From: Planctomycetota bacterium
GTDB taxonomy: Bacteria > Planctomycetota > Planctomycetia > Pirellulales > Pirellulaceae
NCBI GenBank assembly: GCA_019347795.1
Contig: JAHWKS010000328.1
Coordinates: 1 to 6,651, forward strand
DNA length: 6,651 nt
Reading direction: 5' to 3'
Positions 4,128 to 6,651 of the stretch are shown in pieces. The notes under the pieces were generated by a model. It was given only the letters and a program-made list of their open reading frames with translations, was not told the DNA's origin and did not search any database. Each line of letters starts with the position of its first letter. Positions within the stretch are counted from its first letter, which is position 1. A program made the position numbers and the translations under genes.

Positions 4128-6026
4128 TCACGCTTTCTCGCGGCCCCATAGGGCTTCTGCGATCCAATCGAGGTCGTCGATCTGCTGGCTTTGGGCGTCG
4201 CGGGGAATCGGGGCGCCGGCGGCGTTCAGGGCGTTGAAGACCAAGAGCCGCAGCACGCTCGCCAGCGGGTGCGATGTCTTCTGAGACAGGGCCCGCGACA
4301 CCAGGCGGTGATTGCGGTTGAGCATCACCTCGTTCTTCTGCGGCGGGGCGTCGGCGAAGTGCTGGTCGATCAGCCGCTGAAAGCCCGCCGGCACCGTCCC
4401 TTCCTTCTTCAGATCGTCGAATGTCTTTGACAGTTCGTACCGCTCATTGAGAAACGCCATCACCGGCTGATGCGAGTGGAACGAAGCGCACAAGATTCGC
4501 GCATCGGCCGTAGCAAGAAAATCCCGCCATGCATCGGGTGCCTCCTCCACGTCGTGAATGCCCAGCACCGTCGAGGCGAAGCCGGGGGCGCTGGGGCTGG
4601 CGGTGCGAAGGTCGATGGCGCCCGCCTCGCCGGACTCATGCTCGTCGGCGATCCACGCCGCCAAGAGCGACTCCTCGAAGCTGCGCAGCGCGTGGACGCA
4701 AGGAACGTCGTTTCCGGCGAAGAGATCGTTCACCCACCGCTCCTGCCGGCGATCGGTGTTGTACCAGACCACACGGTCCGCCTCCTGCTCGAAGAGCGGA
4801 TCGGCCTGGCTCTTCTCCAGAATCTGCTCAATGGCGAGCTGCCCCTGCGAGGTCGGCAGCCGGTAGGTCCGCCGCAGTAATCCCCGCAATCGCTCGTCGT
4901 GCAAGGCCGAGCCGGCCAGCGTGTAGCGGTGCCAGGCGATGATCGAATCGAGCTTCGTCGGATCGCTCTCCGCCAGGCTCTCGAAGTACTCGTACAGCTT
5001 CTGCTCCAGCGTGAGCTTGACCTTGAGGAATGCGTCGTCGCGCACCAGGTCCTCGCGGCTGGCGGTGGGCGAGCAGTCGTGCAGCTCCAACACGCCGCGG
5101 AGGAACGACGCCCACGGCGGCAGCAGGTCGCGGATTTTGCGGGCGATCACCATCCGCCGCACCGTGACCGCCACCGTCGCCTCATCCGCAAAGCCAGGCG
5201 TCCCCTGCGGAGAGACGTAGAGCGCCCCGGCGATTGAGACCGGCTTCTCCAACCGAAGCGGAATCACGTCCAGCGGCGTCTCGTGGAAATAGCCTTCCAA
5301 TTCCAGCTCGACCGACTCGCGGTCCGGCGTGGGGTCGAACCACGCGACGTTGATCACGTTCACCCGTTGGGCGCCGCCGTTGAGGAAGATCGGCACGGGC
5401 AGGAAGTCGGCGAACTCTTTAATGGCGGCCTCCAGCGGCGCCTCCTGTTCCGACAGCGACTGATGCGACGGCTTGAGGTGCAGCGTAATCGACGTGCCCG
5501 GCGCCTCGCGATCGCTGCTGGAGAGGAGGATGTCGGTTCCCGGGCCGGCCTCCCAGCGAACCGCCTCCGGGCAGTCGAGCTTGCGGCTCTCGACCGTGAC
5601 CCGTTCGGCCAGCATGAAGGCGCTGAAGAGCCCGACGCCGAACTGGCCGATCAAGTCGTCCCCCGAGCCGCTGGCCCGCTCGGCGATCTCCGCCGCCACC
5701 TCGTCCAGCGAGTGCACTGGCCGGCCGCGCTTGATGAGGCCGGTGATGCCGGCGCCGAGCGTGCCGAGATACGTTTCGGCTTCCTCGGGCGACAGTCCCA
5801 CGCCGTCGTCGGAGAAGCGAAGGGTGCGGGCGGCGGCGTCCTGCACGATGTCGATCCGCCCCTGAAAGCTGAGGTCCCGCTTGCGGCGGCGGAGCACGGC
5901 GTCGTGGGCGTTTTGGATCAGCTCCCGGACCGGGGTATCGGCCCGGCTGTAGAGCGACGAGCCCATAATCTCGATGATGCCGGCGATATCGACCCGAAAC
6001 GGAATCCGGCGCGACCAGGAAGCCAT
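4128..6026 (-). CDS. HSP90-family molecular chaperone (HtpG-like, 632 aa)
   Basis: This is an ATP-dependent cytosolic chaperone, close in length to E. coli HtpG (624 aa). The N-terminal GHKL ATPase has the helix RELIQNAHDA (34-43, with E35 the presumed catalytic Glu and N39 the Mg-binding Asn), DDGVG (73-77), a lid around LGTLGAG (87-93), GQFGVGLFSAFM (127-138) and GTSITLHL (177-184). The middle domain keeps the SRE arginine (R324) that contacts ATP in HSP90s. The C-terminal third is strongly diverged, ending in a helical region (about 570-632) that should dimerise. The start (FRVDIAGIIEIMGSSLYSRADTPVRELIQNAHDA) resembles the divergent 'HSP90 family protein' group more than canonical HtpG (RELISNASDA), so a paralogue is likely. 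ATG 6026 is preferred over 6038 because GAGAGG lies 4 nt upstream. It is first in an operon with cutA. Confidence 0.93.
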   Translation of the reverse strand: MASWSRRIPFRVDIAGIIEIMGSSLYSRADTPVRELIQNAHDAVLRRRKRDLSFQGRIDIVQDAAARTLRFSDDGVGLSPEEAETYLGTLGAGITGLIKRGRPVHSLDEVAAEIAERASGSGDDLIGQFGVGLFSAFMLAERVTVESRKLDCPEAVRWEAGPGTDILLSSSDREAPGTSITLHLKPSHQSLSEQEAPLEAAIKEFADFLPVPIFLNGGAQRVNVINVAWFDPTPDRESVELELEGYFHETPLDVIPLRLEKPVSIAGALYVSPQGTPGFADEATVAVTVRRMVIARKIRDLLPPWASFLRGVLELHDCSPTASREDLVRDDAFLKVKLTLEQKLYEYFESLAESDPTKLDSIIAWHRYTLAGSALHDERLRGLLRRTYRLPTSQGQLAIEQILEKSQADPLFEQEADRVVWYNTDRRQERWVNDLFAGNDVPCVHALRSFEESLLAAWIADEHESGEAGAIDLRTASPSAPGFASTVLGIHDVEEAPDAWRDFLATADARILCASFHSHQPVMAFLNERYELSKTFDDLKKEGTVPAGFQRLIDQHFADAPPQKNEVMLNRNHRLVSRALSQKTSHPLASVLRLLVFNALNAAGAPIPRDAQSQQIDDLDWIAEALWGREKA

Positions 6027-6062
6027 GCGACCTCTCATCTATGCGGACAAAGCGAAACCGCC

Positions 6063-6091
6063 ATTGTAGGCGCGGCCGCGACAGGCGTCAC
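6063..6091 (-). promoter_or_regulatory. Candidate sigma70-type promoter of the HSP90-cutA operon
   Basis: On the minus strand GTGACG (6091-6086) and TACAAT (6068-6063) are separated by exactly 17 nt, matching the consensus at four and five of six positions. The predicted start near 6056 would leave a leader of about 30 nt before the ATG at 6026. The ATG at 6038 would have a short leader with no ribosome binding site, which agrees with the chosen start. Confidence 0.48.
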
Positions 6092-6100
6092 CGTGACGCC
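6084..6100. promoter_or_regulatory. 17-bp palindrome, candidate operator over the -35 box
   Basis: GGCGTCAC (6084-6091) and GTGACGCC (6093-6100) are perfect inverted repeats around one central base. The palindrome covers the -35 hexamer of the candidate chaperone promoter, a typical place for repressor binding. It is not the CIRCE element bound by HrcA, and I do not recognise the binding protein. A chance palindrome in GC-rich DNA remains possible. Confidence 0.35.
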
Positions 6101-6246
6101 GGCCATGCCCAAGCTCACCCTCCGCGACCTGTTTCGCCGTCGTGTGGCATTTCCCGCCCCAGCGAACTAGCAGTGCCCGCGACGGGAGAAGGGCCAGCGA
6201 ATCGCATAGGATAAACCCCATGCCAGCCTGTCCTCGGAGGCTGTAA

Positions 6247-6453
6247 ATGGACACCAAGGCCCAACAGAGCGCTGTTTCTTCGGCTCTTGGCGCTGTCGCC
6301 GATCTCAACTGGCGTCTCGCCGTCTTAAGCGACTGCTGCACGCAAAACGGCGACCTGAGGGCGGCGGACCTTGCCGCCGAAACCGTGAAGCTTCTGGAGA
6401 GGATCAGCGACCGCCTCGCCGCGGTGCGCGACCAACCTGGTCAGTCAAAATAG
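6247..6453 (+). CDS. Small helical hypothetical protein (68 aa)
   Basis: I do not recognise this 68-aa protein. It appears to be a helical hairpin: residues 3-28 and 36-62 are Ala/Leu-rich amphipathic helices joined by a polar turn (about 29-35) with a Cys-Cys pair at 30-31. The C-terminus is polar. No signal peptide or membrane segment is seen. The ATG at 6247 has a strong GGAGG 6 nt upstream, the main reason to accept it as real. It is transcribed away from the HSP90 operon across a 220-bp gap; no convincing promoter of its own was found. Confidence 0.65.
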   Translation: MDTKAQQSAVSSALGAVADLNWRLAVLSDCCTQNGDLRAADLAAETVKLLERISDRLAAVRDQPGQSK

Positions 6454-6521
6454 CCCACTATCCCGGCGGGGTTTGCGCTGCTTCGCGTCCTCCGGTATCA
6501 TGACCCCAGCGGAAGATCGAG

Positions 6522-6545
6522 CGGAGCGATGGAGTGATGGAGTGA
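6522..6545 (+). repeat. Three 8-bp tandem units (TGGAGTGA type)
   Basis: CGGAGCGA is followed by two exact copies of TGGAGTGA (6530-6537 and 6538-6545). The unit differs by one base from TGGAGTGG, the unit of the nearby array at 6597-6651 read on the other strand. The two arrays therefore face each other across a 51-bp spacer. Confidence 0.65.
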
Positions 6546-6596
6546 TGCGTGGTTGAAAGCAGCGAAGATTAGTTTTCCACGATTCATTGTCGGGTC

Positions 6597-6651
6597 CCAC
6601 CACTCCACCACTCCACCACTCCACCACTCCACCACTCCACCACTCCACCAC
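6597..6651 (-). repeat. 8-bp tandem array (CCACCACT), runs off the window
   Basis: Six perfect copies of CCACCACT are followed by 7 of 8 bases of a seventh at the window edge, so the true length is unknown. The perfect identity suggests recent expansion or a slippage-prone tract. Because 8 is not a multiple of 3, three units make one 8-residue repeat in translation; the Trp/Gly/Val-rich minus frame across it is an artefact of the array. Confidence 0.9.

Noticed and set aside
3022..4167. Long minus-strand open frame (381 codons) across the repeat nest and cutA
   Set aside because: Its product is Arg/Pro-rich, it covers two repeat copies and the antisense of the nuclease-like gene, and it overlaps cutA in another frame. 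It is an artefact of GC-rich repeats with few stops.
6084..6100. Possible CIRCE/HrcA operator upstream of the chaperone
   Set aside because: CIRCE is TTAGCACTC with a 9-nt spacer and GAGTGCTAA; this palindrome has a different sequence and a 1-nt centre.
5283..6170. 295-codon plus-strand open frame antisense to the HSP90 gene
   Set aside because: It mirrors the codon pattern of the well-supported chaperone gene, is rich in Arg, Val and Gly, and has no ribosome binding site or recognisable domain.
6597..6651. CRISPR array or coding repeat at the right edge
   Set aside because: The 8-bp units are contiguous with no spacers, so it is a simple tandem array, and the Trp/Gly-rich frame through it is a by-product.

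Overview
The DNA is GC-rich (roughly 60-65% by eye). It has short, tightly packed minus-strand operons separated by intergenic DNA full of small palindromes and 8-bp tandem repeats. That repeat style, together with an HSP90 of the divergent 'HSP90 family protein' type, suggests a planctomycete, most likely in the Pirellulales. This assignment is inference; no rRNA or other marker gene is present.

Layout. Positions 1-343 are non-coding, with a perfect 25-bp-stem hairpin at the left edge and a second smaller one. A minus-strand operon follows, read from 1257 leftwards: an uncharacterised 151-aa protein, a 75-aa protein with a ClpX-type four-cysteine zinc finger but no ATPase, and possibly a third small overlapping ORF. 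A divergent intergenic region (1258-1646) separates it from two plus-strand genes. These are a 242-aa protein with a DUF3472-like motif pattern and a DUF3883/PD-(D/E)xK nuclease-like gene. The second appears decayed: it seems to have lost a segment just after its catalytic strand, and its 3' end runs straight into a repetitive element.

Positions 3109-3794 form a repeat nest: two direct copies of a 100-bp element (98/100 identical, 425 bp apart), each with a GTAG-headed hairpin like the REP sequences mobilised by RAYT/TnpA-REP enzymes; inverted copies of a second hairpin family; and diverged 8-bp repeats. A second minus-strand operon follows, with an HSP90-family chaperone (632 aa) and cutA 15 nt behind it. 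A sigma70-like promoter with a 17-bp palindrome over its -35 box lies just upstream of the chaperone. The right end has a 68-aa all-helical hypothetical gene with a strong Shine-Dalgarno, then two arrays of related 8-bp units in opposite orientation, the second running off the window.

The chaperone and CutA are the only confidently named proteins and look co-transcribed. No complete defence or mobile system is visible. The most interesting signals are the repeat nest with loop-conserving variation, its apparent invasion of the nuclease gene, and the palindrome over the chaperone promoter.
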